A DNA stretch of 38,973 bases, from NCBI GenBank assembly GCA_964467175.1, contig CAYXNY010000020.1:1-38973 (forward strand). Reading direction: 5' to 3'. The notes below the pieces were generated by a model. That model saw nothing but the letters and a program-made list of their open reading frames with translations, was not told the origin of the DNA and did not search any database. How positions within the stretch are numbered: position 1 is the first letter of the stretch; each line of letters starts with the position of its first letter. The DNA is from JAWAFD01 sp964467175. GTDB lineage: Archaea; Micrarchaeota; Micrarchaeia; Anstonellales; J096. A program made the position numbers and the translations under genes. Below, piece by piece: positions 8,143 through 15,307 of this stretch.

Positions 8143-8281
8143 AAGCCAGGGGGAGCTTTAGGTAATTCTCATCTCCCCCTAGCTTCAACCCCCTTATGTT
8201 ATTAGAAGGTTTGGCGGAGCCAGGGGGAGCTTTATCTTTTCTAACCTCCCCCTAGCTCCAACAGACAAACCTCATAGGGGG
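8143..8281 (+). repeat. Two tandem GGGGGAG hairpins, possible structured RNA
   Basis: This non-coding stretch follows tRNA-Pro directly. Hairpin 1 pairs AAGCCAGGGGGAG (8143-8155) with CTCCCCCTAGCTT (8173-8185); hairpin 2 pairs GGAGCCAGGGGGAG (8216-8229) with CTCCCCCTAGCTCC (8246-8259). Both have one C-A mismatch at the same position. The A-T pair 8143/8185 is G-C (8217/8258) in copy 2, a compensatory change. Around hairpin 2, AGGTTTG (8207-8213) pairs with CAAACCT (8266-8272), and CCCCCTTATG (8189-8198) can pair with CATAGGGGG (8273-8281). No open frame or tRNA is present. It could be an RNA, a tRNA trailer or a small inverted-repeat element. Confidence 0.6.
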
Positions 8282-8320
8282 CTTCGCCATTTAATCAAAA
8301 ATAAAGAGCGAAGTTGATTT

Positions 8321-8740
8321 CTACTCCATCTCGATAGGCAGGCCCTTCTCTTTAAATCTATTCACCATATTTTCGAAGTGCACGCTTCCTTTTTTCAATT
8401 TATCTGTATCTATAGCGAAGAACCTTTCATAAATTTTTTCAATGAGCACGATGTAGTCGTCTATCGATTCGCCGGCTAGATAAAGCGATTTCATTATTCC
8501 TATCAGCGCATCAAAATAAGCGTTTCCTTTTCCAAGCTTATCCTTATCGACCTGTTCGCAAAACCAATTTGCAATTTCTTCTGCGCTTTTTCCCTCACTA
8601 ATCATTTTTGTTATTTCGCTTTTTATTTTTTCTACCTTTTCTTCTACCCTCTCCTTAAACGCGCCGAATTCAACTTTGCCGTCTGCTCCTGGTTTTGTTA
8701 CAGGTTTTACACCTGGTTTTTTTACATCCCCCCTCAGCAT
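8321..8740 (-). CDS. Small hypothetical helical protein
   Basis: An unrecognised 139-residue protein. After a Pro/Lys-rich, probably disordered start (MLRGDVKKPGVKPVTKPG) the rest is predicted helical and charged, with two similar-looking segments, ISEGKSAEEIANWFCEQVDKD and LYLAGESIDDYIVLIEKIYER. There is no signal peptide or membrane helix. The start is supported by a GGTGAG ribosome binding site (8744-8749) and a TATA box ATTTAAACAT near 8771-8780. It stands alone between the two tRNA genes. Confidence 0.7.
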   Translation of the reverse strand: MLRGDVKKPGVKPVTKPGADGKVEFGAFKERVEEKVEKIKSEITKMISEGKSAEEIANWFCEQVDKDKLGKGNAYFDALIGIMKSLYLAGESIDDYIVLIEKIYERFFAIDTDKLKKGSVHFENMVNRFKEKGLPIEME

Positions 8741-8820
8741 GCACTCACCAATGTATTTTTATGGTAAGATATGTTTAAATACCTTTTGTCAATTAGGACG
8801 AAACTAAACTTTTCGCTTTG

Positions 8821-8830
8821 TTTTTAAATA
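8821..8830 (+). promoter_or_regulatory. TATA box of tRNA-Lys
   Basis: TTTTTAAATA is centred about 29 nt before the first tRNA base at 8855. It probably also drives the phosphoribosyltransferase gene, because no other promoter lies between. Confidence 0.6.
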
Positions 8831-8854
8831 TTTCTTATTTACAAATACCTCTCA

Positions 8855-8979
8855 GGGCCTGTAGCTCAGCCTGGTCAGAGCGCCGGACTCTTAATCCGGG
8901 TGTCGGGGGTTCGAAGAGCCCTTTTTGCTTCGCAAAAAGCGCTTCAGCGGAAAATGGTTCGGGACTCCCCCCAGGCCCG
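8855..8979 (+). tRNA. tRNA-Lys(CTT) with a 50-nt intron in the T-loop
   Basis: The acceptor GGGCCTG (8855-8861) pairs with CAGGCCC (8972-8978); the discriminator is G8979 and no CCA is encoded. The D-arm is GCTC...GAGC. The anticodon arm is CCGGA CTCTTAA TCCGG, with anticodon CTT at 8890-8892 for lysine AAG. The T-stem GGGGG (8905-8909) pairs with CCCCC (8967-8971). The T-loop TTCGAA is cut by a 50-nt insert before its last T; removing 8916-8965 gives TTCGAAT and a 75-nt tRNA. A coding gene starts only 11 nt after the tRNA end. Confidence 0.94.
8916..8965 (+). other. Archaeal tRNA intron at position 59/60 of tRNA-Lys
   Basis: Bulge-helix-bulge fold in the same register as in tRNA-Pro. The central helix is TTCG (8910-8913) with CGGG (8960-8963), using two G-U pairs. 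The 5' bulge is AAG (8914-8916) and the 3' bulge ACT (8964-8966). The upper helix is AGCC (8917-8920) with GGTT (8956-8959). Inside the intron is a hairpin CTTTTTGC/GCAAAAAG (8921-8939) and a small CGCT/AGCG stem. Confidence 0.87.
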
Positions 8980-8990
8980 CTGGTGAAAAA

Positions 8991-9479
8991 ATGGAATACA
9001 TAAAGCCTTCTTGGGATGAGATAGAGGAGATGACAAAAAAACTTACTGAAAAAATAAAAAAAAGCAGGTTCAAATTTGATTGGATTGTTGGGATTTCTAG
9101 GGGTGGTTTGGTTCCGGCCCGGCTCCTCTCGGACTATTTTGACTGCCCCAGGGTTGCAATAATGAGGGTTGAGTTCTATGAAAGCGTTGGAAAAACAAAG
9201 GACTTCCCTAGGATTACACAACCCTTACAGGTGAGCGTTAAGGAAAAGAATGTTCTGCTTGTGGATGATGTCGCGGACACCGGAAGAAGTTTGGTTGTTG
9301 CAAAGGACCATATAAAAAGAAAGGGCGCAAAGGAAATAATGATAGCGACCCTTCACTACAAACCCATCTCCATTTTTAAACCGGATTTTTATATTGAAGA
9401 GACGAGCGCGTGGATAATCTACCCATGGGAAAGGAAGGAAACAGAAAGGATGCTCAGAAAAAAAGGTGAAGAGTTATGA
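8991..9479 (+). CDS. Purine/xanthine-type phosphoribosyltransferase
   Basis: PRTase of the type I fold, probably salvaging a purine base with PRPP. The 162-residue protein has the PRPP loop VLLVDDVADTGRS near residues 86-98 and an N-terminal GISRGGLVPARLL segment that usually contacts pyrophosphate. The C-terminal YPWERKE pattern is common in archaeal Gpt-like enzymes. The exact base is unknown. The frame is open further upstream to 8925, but that would overlap tRNA-Lys; the ATG at 8991 has a GGTGA site 4 nt before it. It overlaps the next gene by 4 nt (ATGA). Confidence 0.87.
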   Translation: MEYIKPSWDEIEEMTKKLTEKIKKSRFKFDWIVGISRGGLVPARLLSDYFDCPRVAIMRVEFYESVGKTKDFPRITQPLQVSVKEKNVLLVDDVADTGRSLVVAKDHIKRKGAKEIMIATLHYKPISIFKPDFYIEETSAWIIYPWERKETERMLRKKGEEL

Positions 9480-10012
9480 AGGCGGCGGGCTACTGGATAT
9501 ACACGATAATCGCGCTGGTTTTCGTCTTACCAATCTTTATAACCCCTCTTCTTGGGCCTTCAAATCAAGTTTTTTTTATGGCTCTGCATGGCTTGTACGC
9601 GCCGACCTGCCACCAGCTAACCTCCCGCTCAATTTGCTATTTTCCAGCGAACCTCACAATCGCAAATTGTTTTTCCTCGGATGAATTCAGCTTGAGCAAG
9701 CAGGCGATTGTTTATAGAGACGATCTTGGAAAGGGATATAAATTTCCGGTTTGCGCGAGGGATGTTGGGATATACGGGGCAGCGCTTCTTTCAGCCCTCC
9801 TCTACCCCCTTCTCTTCAAAAAAGATAATCTAGAAATTCCACCCCTAATATTTTTCATAGCAGCGATCCTGCCCATGTCAGTAGATGGAGGGCTTCAACT
9901 TTTGGGTTTTTGGGAAAGCACAAATTCGTTGAGGATCATAACCGGCGGGATGGCCGGGTTTGCCATATCTTTCTATGCAATCCCGCTTCTCAATAGAATA
10001 TTCAGAAAATAA
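9476..10012 (+). CDS. DUF2085 membrane protein
   Basis: A 178-residue membrane protein with about four hydrophobic helices. The features typical of DUF2085 are present: ALHGLYAPTCHQLTSRSICYF with the CHQ motif, and VCARDVGIYGAALLSALLYPL with the C-x-R-x-x-G-x-Y pattern, followed by PMSVDGGLQLLG. The function of the family is not established; the conserved Cys and His suggest metal or redox chemistry in the membrane. It is coupled to the phosphoribosyltransferase by an ATGA overlap. Confidence 0.85.
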   Translation: MKAAGYWIYTIIALVFVLPIFITPLLGPSNQVFFMALHGLYAPTCHQLTSRSICYFPANLTIANCFSSDEFSLSKQAIVYRDDLGKGYKFPVCARDVGIYGAALLSALLYPLLFKKDNLEIPPLIFFIAAILPMSVDGGLQLLGFWESTNSLRIITGGMAGFAISFYAIPLLNRIFRK

Positions 10013-10019
10013 AAGAAAT

Positions 10020-11912
10020 CTATCTCAATCTTATGGATTCAAGGTTCATCGGAGCCCTCGATTCGACCATCATATTCCTCGCTACATCCCTTGCAAGTTC
10101 CTCGGTTTTTCCCCAGTCCCCGTGCATCGTAAAAATTCTGTTCGGCTTCGGCCTGACATTCCGTATCCATGCAACAAGCTGCCTCCTGTCGCTGTGGCCC
10201 GAAAATCCTTCAACAGTCGTCACTTCCATGTTTATTTTCAGCGTCTTCGCCCTTCCGTTCTCGCCCACTATCGGTATTTCCTTTATTCCGTGCTGAATTT
10301 TATTCCCGAGCGAAAGAGCGCTCTGGTACCCTACGAAAACAAGCGTGTTTTTCTCGTCCTCAGCCATCAGTTTTAAGTACTCAACAGAAGGCCCTCCGGA
10401 AAGCATCCCGGAAGGAGCGAGAATAACCGCCGGCTCGCCGTTCACTATCTCCTCCCTGTTCTCAGCAACCTTTATAAGCGGGCATTCAAACGGGCTGTCG
10501 TTCGACAGTATCCTTTTGTGCAGACTGTTCTTCAGATACTCCGGATAAGCGGTGTGTATAGCCGATGCCTCCATGACCATTCCGTCTATGTAAATTGGAA
10601 CGTTCCAGTCCGGATTGTTCCTTGCATGGTTTTCCATTACAAGGAGTATTTCCTGGCTCCTCCCAACCGCGAAAACAGGAATAAGAACCTTCCCTCCCCT
10701 CTGAACCGTGCTGTTTATCACTTCAATCAGTTTTGCCTCCCTCTCCTCCCTCACTACCCCTATATCGTTCCTTCCTCCGTATGTTGATTCTACGAAAAGG
10801 GTTTCAACGCGCGGGAATGTTGTGTGCGCAGGGTTGAAGAGGTTTGTGAACCCGAACTTTACGTCTCCGGTGTATATAAGGTTGTGCTTTCCCTCTCCTA
10901 CGTGTAGGTGTGCTATCGCGGACCCGATTATGTGGCCCGCGTTGTAGAATGTAAGCTTCGCCCCCGGCGTTATGTCCACAACCTCCTCATAATTTATGGT
11001 TATTATGTTCTTCAATTCCTTCTGTATGTCCTCTTTTGTATACGGCGCTTCCGCCCCCCAGAATTTCTTCACTACATTCAGGTAGTCTCTCTGCAGAAGT
11101 GCCATGAGGTCCTTTGTCGGTGGCGTCGCGTACACGGGTCCATCATATCCGTACGCAAAAAGATAGGGAAGAAAGCCCATGTGGTCGAGATGGCCGTGGG
11201 TGATTATTACAGCGTCTATTTCGTTTATCGGAAAGCCCAGAATGTTAAGGTGGGGAAACGCATATCTCGGGTCTAGGGTTTCAGGGTTGATCCCCACATC
11301 TATGAGTATTTTATTTTTGTTTGTCTGGAGAAGAAGACAGCTTCTTCCAACCTCCCTGAACCCTCCAAGCATCACTGTCCTTATCCATTCTATCTCGGGG
11401 GCGGGCTGGTTTATCTTCTTCCCCAGCTTAAGAAGGAACTTTTTCCTGTCGCTTGCATACGCAACCTCGCTTTTCCTAACTCCTTCTATTGTTGAGGACG
11501 CCATTGTCGGGGTCCTCAGAACTATGGGCGCCCAGCCGGTTCTCACCAATATTTCCTTCAGCCCCACCCCGCCTTTCCCTATTATCAGGCCCGGCTTTTC
11601 GGATTCTATTATAACCTCTGAGAAATCGGCGTTGAACCACATGTTCGTTATCTTCGCCTCGCCCGTAAGCACCGACTCTATCTCTTTCTTCGCCTTCTCC
11701 GGGTCCATCAGCTGGGATTTGTCCACCCTTACGTATATTTTCTTTTTTATCGTGCCGGCAATTTTCTTGACCAGGTCCTCATGCTCGTAAAATTTACCTA
11801 TGTCCTTTACATATATGGCTATAACTAGGCCTAGCGATTCTACGGAGGTCAGGCCGCATTCTGGAGGCACTATTTCTTTTATGGCTTTTTCTATTTCTGC
11901 AAATTGCATCAT
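10020..11912 (-). CDS. aCPSF1/FttA transcription termination ribonuclease (KH-MBL-beta-CASP)
   Basis: Archaeal CPSF73-like nuclease that cleaves nascent RNA and ends transcription. The 630 residues show the full domain order: an N-terminal type II KH region with GLIIGKGG at 108-115, then a metallo-beta-lactamase domain with the zinc motif HGHLDH (239-244) and downstream YTGDVKF, then the beta-CASP domain with FAVGRSQEILLV, and the C-terminal VEGFSGHSDRRQ and MHGD motifs. Two adjacent ATGs begin the gene. It follows the proteasome beta gene by 29 nt on the same strand, so they are probably one operon. Confidence 0.96.
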   Translation of the reverse strand: MMQFAEIEKAIKEIVPPECGLTSVESLGLVIAIYVKDIGKFYEHEDLVKKIAGTIKKKIYVRVDKSQLMDPEKAKKEIESVLTGEAKITNMWFNADFSEVIIESEKPGLIIGKGGVGLKEILVRTGWAPIVLRTPTMASSTIEGVRKSEVAYASDRKKFLLKLGKKINQPAPEIEWIRTVMLGGFREVGRSCLLLQTNKNKILIDVGINPETLDPRYAFPHLNILGFPINEIDAVIITHGHLDHMGFLPYLFAYGYDGPVYATPPTKDLMALLQRDYLNVVKKFWGAEAPYTKEDIQKELKNIITINYEEVVDITPGAKLTFYNAGHIIGSAIAHLHVGEGKHNLIYTGDVKFGFTNLFNPAHTTFPRVETLFVESTYGGRNDIGVVREEREAKLIEVINSTVQRGGKVLIPVFAVGRSQEILLVMENHARNNPDWNVPIYIDGMVMEASAIHTAYPEYLKNSLHKRILSNDSPFECPLIKVAENREEIVNGEPAVILAPSGMLSGGPSVEYLKLMAEDEKNTLVFVGYQSALSLGNKIQHGIKEIPIVGENGRAKTLKINMEVTTVEGFSGHSDRRQLVAWIRNVRPKPNRIFTMHGDWGKTEELARDVARNMMVESRAPMNLESIRLR

Positions 11913-11941
11913 TCACACTCTCAGTGCGCATTCATGAGTAT

Positions 11942-12574
11942 TTATTCCACCATTTTTGCCACTTGTTTTTTGTCGAACCTTTTGAACCCCTTTTTTGTAA
12001 CCACGGCAACATCAATAGCTTCGCCGCTTCCGGCGTCCCTCTTTATCGCAGCCCACACGCTTTTCGCGGCGACCCTCGCGCCTTCATCAACCGCCTGGTC
12101 CTCTTTGTACTGCGTTTCAAGAACACCGAACGCAATCGGGCTTCCTGAGCCGGTTGAGGTCATCTTCTCCTCAGTCACCCCGCCCAAAAGGTCCACGCTG
12201 AAAAGCCTTGGCCTTTCATCCACTCCCCCGATAAGAATCTGAACCCAGAAGGGAAAGAATTTGTAAGCGGAAAGAATGTTCGCCAGAAGGGTTGCCGCCG
12301 CCTCCACATTTATTGGTTTTCCGTGCTCCAGCCTGTAGTTCTTCACTTCTGTCTGCATCCACCTCACAAGCTTCTGCGCGTCGCCAACAGACCCGGCTAT
12401 CGTAATTGCGATGTGTTCATCAATAGGGTATATTTTGTCAATATCCTTGCTCGCTATAAAATATCCCATTGTTGCTCTTCTGTCCGATGCGAAAACAACT
12501 CCGTCCTTTACGACAACTCCTACTGTGGTTGTTCCGGTCTTTTTTTCCATATCCTTTATATCTGCATTCTGCAT
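11942..12574 (-). CDS. psmB: 20S proteasome beta subunit
   Basis: Catalytic subunit of the archaeal 20S proteasome. A short propeptide of 14 residues (MQNADIKDMEKKTG) is cut before the active TTTVGVVV, leaving Thr1 as nucleophile. Asp17 (in SDRRAT) and Lys33 (in DIDKI) are present, and the GSGSP segment follows, so the active site looks intact. The frame stays open to 12604, but the ATG at 12574 has a GGTGAT site 5 nt before it. A TATA-like CTTTTTAATG lies about 53 nt upstream. No alpha subunit is in the window. Confidence 0.95.
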   Translation of the reverse strand: MQNADIKDMEKKTGTTTVGVVVKDGVVFASDRRATMGYFIASKDIDKIYPIDEHIAITIAGSVGDAQKLVRWMQTEVKNYRLEHGKPINVEAAATLLANILSAYKFFPFWVQILIGGVDERPRLFSVDLLGGVTEEKMTSTGSGSPIAFGVLETQYKEDQAVDEGARVAAKSVWAAIKRDAGSGEAIDVAVVTKKGFKRFDKKQVAKMVE

Positions 12575-12671
12575 ACAAATCACCAAAAATAGTATAGGGG
12601 TCATTTATTTCATGCTAACAAACATTAAAAAGCCTTTGCTTTCCCGTCTTTACACATCTTAAAACAGAAAT

Positions 12672-12680
12672 AATTATAAA
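12672..12680 (+). promoter_or_regulatory. TATA box of small secreted protein gene
   Basis: AATTATAAA is centred 28 nt before the ATG at 12704, and no ribosome binding site precedes that ATG, which fits a leaderless transcript. Confidence 0.45.
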
Positions 12681-12703
12681 CAAAGAAAGCGCGATATTAT
12701 TGC

Positions 12704-13108
12704 ATGAGAAAAATAATACTCAGCTTTGTTCTGCTCACTTCTTCATGCATACCGTTTGTTCAGAGAGAGAATATTAATAAAGAGTTTGCTTACAGAGTTA
12801 AAACTATGTGTGTAGACACAATAAAAATGGTTGAAAAGGGAGAGAAGGAAATAGCCTCTGCTGAAGCATTCCAACGTTATCTAAATTTAGCATTGAACTT
12901 AAAACCAGGCGGGTACATATTAATTGAAGGGGACAGTTCGCTTGCAAACAAAGTTTATGGTGAAGTGAAAAAAATAAATGTATTAAATATATACACCCTC
13001 AAGCAGTTGGGCAACACCGGAAGAGTATGGAAACTTATGAATTGGGGAACTGATGAGGATATGCATAAACGTTTTTTTAGGCAGGTTGAACGCGAACCAC
13101 CTTACTAG
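12704..13108 (+). CDS. Small hypothetical secreted protein or lipoprotein
   Basis: An unrecognised 134-residue protein. It begins with MRKIILSFVLLTSSCIPFV, a signal peptide followed by a Cys in a lipobox-like setting (LTSSC). The middle contains LNLKPGGYILIEGD, which resembles the strand after motif I of Rossmann methyltransferases, but the rest of that fold is absent, so I do not assign it. Codons are clearly more AT-rich than in the flanking psmB and valS genes. It ends 2 nt from the convergent transglutaminase gene. Confidence 0.6.
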   Translation: MRKIILSFVLLTSSCIPFVQRENINKEFAYRVKTMCVDTIKMVEKGEKEIASAEAFQRYLNLALNLKPGGYILIEGDSSLANKVYGEVKKINVLNIYTLKQLGNTGRVWKLMNWGTDEDMHKRFFRQVEREPPY

Positions 13109-13110
13109 TT

Positions 13111-14517
13111 TTATTTAAGAAGTTCTTCCAAACCTTTACATGCATCTAAGAGGGTTTTTTGATCTTCCCTGTCCAACTTTGAAAAATTTTGTTTGATCAT
13201 TGTTTTGAAACCATTTTTTTCGCTTTCGTTTAAATTTTGATAGATGTTGACACCGCAAACAAAATATGAAACCAACCCATGATCTGTACTTATTTTTTCA
13301 AAACCTAACATTGACAAGATATCAAATGCTTCTTTATAATCACCTCCATATTGCAAAATGGAAGCAAACAGTTCTTTATGGATGTACGCCTTTTCTGTCG
13401 ACATAGAATTAATGATATCTGCTCTTAGATATACTTTTTCTGCTATTTTTCTTACTTTTGGGCCATATTCAGTTGGCACCTTATCCACCATCTCTAAAAT
13501 GAATGCTAACATTTCAATCGCAAGCTGATAACTTATTTTATCTTGAGGAATACTTTCAATTGTTTTCAAACAATTTTCATAATCACCTAATGATAAATAA
13601 CTTTTTCCTACAATCCATAACGCCTCTCCATCACCAAGCAGTTTTTCTCTCAGATACTCATCTCTTATCCACTCCTCATAAAGCCCAGCAACCCTCTCAT
13701 ACCTATCGCTTACCATGCTCCTCAAAACACTCTCCAAACATTTCCTCATTGCATATTCACTTCCAAACCCTAGCTCTAAAGCAGTTCTATAAGCCAAATA
13801 AGCGCTTAAATAGTGCCCATTATTGAAATAATATACTCCAAACTCTGCAAAATAAAACCCCAATAAAACATTCTTAGTCTTAAAGAGATATGGGTAAAGC
13901 TCCTTGTCTATTGAATATTTTATTTTCCCATGAAATTTATTCATATTAACAACATGTGTTGTAGCAAGCTCCCCTCTCGTTCCAGAGAAGAGATATACGC
14001 CCAAACTCCATCCTTCTTTCTCCCTAATATTTTGTTTATCCATAGTGAAATCGAACACAACATATTCTTTATCCTTCTCGATCACACAAACAGTGAATGC
14101 ATGCGCAAACCCTTTACTTTCTTCAGCTTCTATCCCTCTTACCACAAAAACTTCAGGGTTGAATTTTACAGGAAAATCCTCCTTTTCATTAAGTGCTTCT
14201 ATCACAAGATAAACAAAACAGGCATAATCATTACAATCCCCTTTCTTATCCCCCAAAAATTTTGACATGGTTAGAGGATAATCAAGTTCAGAAAACTGAA
14301 ATCCATTTCCTTCAAAGTATTCCCTTAAAACATCTCTTAGAATCTCGTATTTTCTTGCTTCAACTTCCTCTTTTGTCATGTCCTTTGTTTTTTCTTCAAA
14401 GCTTTTGCTTATACCATCCAAAACATGAGATGGAATTCTAATAAATAGCATAGGCTTTGGTTCTTCCAACCCCTCAAGTCCTTTGGCTTTTCTTTCATTT
14501 GCAGCAATAAAACTCAT
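13111..14517 (-). CDS. Transglutaminase-like cysteine protease fold protein with TPR-like C-terminus
   Basis: Transglutaminase-core protein. The triad is visible: Cys95 in KKGDCNDYACF, His139 in GFAHAFTV and Asp156 in VVFDFT. From about residue 210 on it is all helical, with TPR-like pairs such as YFNNGHYLSAYLAYRTALELG and GKSYLSLGDYENCLKTIESI. There is no signal peptide, so it probably acts inside the cell as a protease or crosslinking or deamidating enzyme; the substrate is unknown. The ATG at 14517 has no ribosome binding site, and good coding sequence continues upstream in the same frame until a frameshift at 14598-14602, so the true gene probably began at 14711. AT-rich relative to neighbours. 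Confidence 0.78.
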   Translation of the reverse strand: MSFIAANERKAKGLEGLEEPKPMLFIRIPSHVLDGISKSFEEKTKDMTKEEVEARKYEILRDVLREYFEGNGFQFSELDYPLTMSKFLGDKKGDCNDYACFVYLVIEALNEKEDFPVKFNPEVFVVRGIEAEESKGFAHAFTVCVIEKDKEYVVFDFTMDKQNIREKEGWSLGVYLFSGTRGELATTHVVNMNKFHGKIKYSIDKELYPYLFKTKNVLLGFYFAEFGVYYFNNGHYLSAYLAYRTALELGFGSEYAMRKCLESVLRSMVSDRYERVAGLYEEWIRDEYLREKLLGDGEALWIVGKSYLSLGDYENCLKTIESIPQDKISYQLAIEMLAFILEMVDKVPTEYGPKVRKIAEKVYLRADIINSMSTEKAYIHKELFASILQYGGDYKEAFDILSMLGFEKISTDHGLVSYFVCGVNIYQNLNESEKNGFKTMIKQNFSKLDREDQKTLLDACKGLEELLK

Positions 14518-14711
14518 GCATTCAGCAACAAACTCGGGATGCTCTTTTCCATAAGAAATTACCGCTCTTATTGCAATCTCATCACCGGTGACTAATCTTT
14601 TTCAAACTCTTCCTTTGAAAAAAGCAAACCTTCTTCTTCTGTAGATTTTTCTCTGACATATCTTGAAAACTCCTCAAATTTTTCTTGAGAAATCTGTCTT
14701 TGCATGCGCAT
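14518..14711 (-). pseudogene. Frameshifted N-terminal part of the transglutaminase-like gene
   Basis: From the ATG at 14711 a frame reads MRMQRQISQEKFEEF and so on for 39 residues, ending FSKEEFEKD at a TAG (14592-14594). In the -1 frame the sequence continues RLVTGDEIAIRAVISYGKE and then HPEFVAEC straight into the 13111-14517 gene. The switch lies at an A5 run on the minus strand (14598-14602); adding one A would join the two parts. This is either a one-base deletion, a sequencing error in a homopolymer, or a frameshift site. The 14711 ATG is 15 nt after the stop of the PLD gene. Confidence 0.6.
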
Positions 14712-14726
14712 TTTTCAAATGAATTT

Positions 14727-15230
14727 TTAAAAAGCCTTTGCTTTCGCCCAGTCCTCTTCGAAAGTTCTGCCAAATTCCCAGAACCGCAAAAAATTCAGGA
14801 TTGCAGAGGCCTCCCGGTTGTAGTACAAAGCGGAGTTTGAGAAATTGTGCGAGCCGACAAGAACCCTCACCCCATCCACAATGATGAATTTTGCATGGGT
14901 TCTCTGGTAGTAATTTGCCAGCCGGACTTCAACACCGTTGTTTTTTAAGTACCAAAGGACCGCCATGGTTTTATCATCTACTGTTGATTCATCAACAATA
15001 ACCTTAACATCCACCCCTCTTTTTTCAGCATTCACAAGCGCATGCGCAACATCCCAAGAAGAGAAAGCATAAACCTCTGCATCCACAGAAAACACCGCGG
15101 AATTTATGAACCCTATTATTTCTCCTCCGTTTTCTGGGGAAAAAACAGGAGAGATGAGAAAGACATTCGCAAAAATAAAGCAGAGCAGAAAACCAACCGC
15201 AAAACCAACAAAAATTTCTTTTTTAACCAT
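14727..15230 (-). CDS. Membrane-anchored phospholipase D-family protein (Nuc-like, single HKD)
   Basis: PLD superfamily nuclease or phosphodiesterase with a single HKD motif, THAKFIIVDGVRVLVGSHNFS (His112, Lys114, Asp119 from the ATG at 15230), followed by the expected GSxN. Such one-motif proteins work as dimers, as in bacterial Nuc. The N-terminus MVKKEIFVGFAVGFLLCFIF is a signal anchor, so the enzyme domain should lie outside the membrane. The frame is open to an ATG pair at 15257; I prefer 15230 because the anchor begins there. The substrate is probably extracellular DNA or lipid, which is inference. A TATA-like box is near 15288-15299. Confidence 0.85.
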   Translation of the reverse strand: MVKKEIFVGFAVGFLLCFIFANVFLISPVFSPENGGEIIGFINSAVFSVDAEVYAFSSWDVAHALVNAEKRGVDVKVIVDESTVDDKTMAVLWYLKNNGVEVRLANYYQRTHAKFIIVDGVRVLVGSHNFSNSALYYNREASAILNFLRFWEFGRTFEEDWAKAKAF

Positions 15231-15307
15231 GTCATCAGACGCTGTTAGCCTCATCATTGCTCAGAGGTTGTTCATGTCATCACTTAATATATTTAAAAGA
15301 CCGAAGT

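Noticed and set aside
8216..8265. H/ACA guide RNA in hairpin 2
   Set aside because: An ACA follows the stem, but the hairpin is too short and lacks a clear pseudouridylation pocket and kink-turn.
8925..8990. Upstream start for the phosphoribosyltransferase
   Set aside because: It lies inside tRNA-Lys and its intron; the ATG at 8991 has a good GGTGA site.
12880..13010. Methyltransferase remnant in the small secreted protein
   Set aside because: Only LKPGGYILIEGD resembles the family; the SAM-binding motif I is absent and the protein starts with a signal peptide.
15225..15260. C box-like ATGATGA and CTGATGA on the minus strand, possible C/D guide RNA
   Set aside because: The D' and C' boxes would overlap and no proper second guide or terminal boxes follow; it is the leader of the PLD gene.
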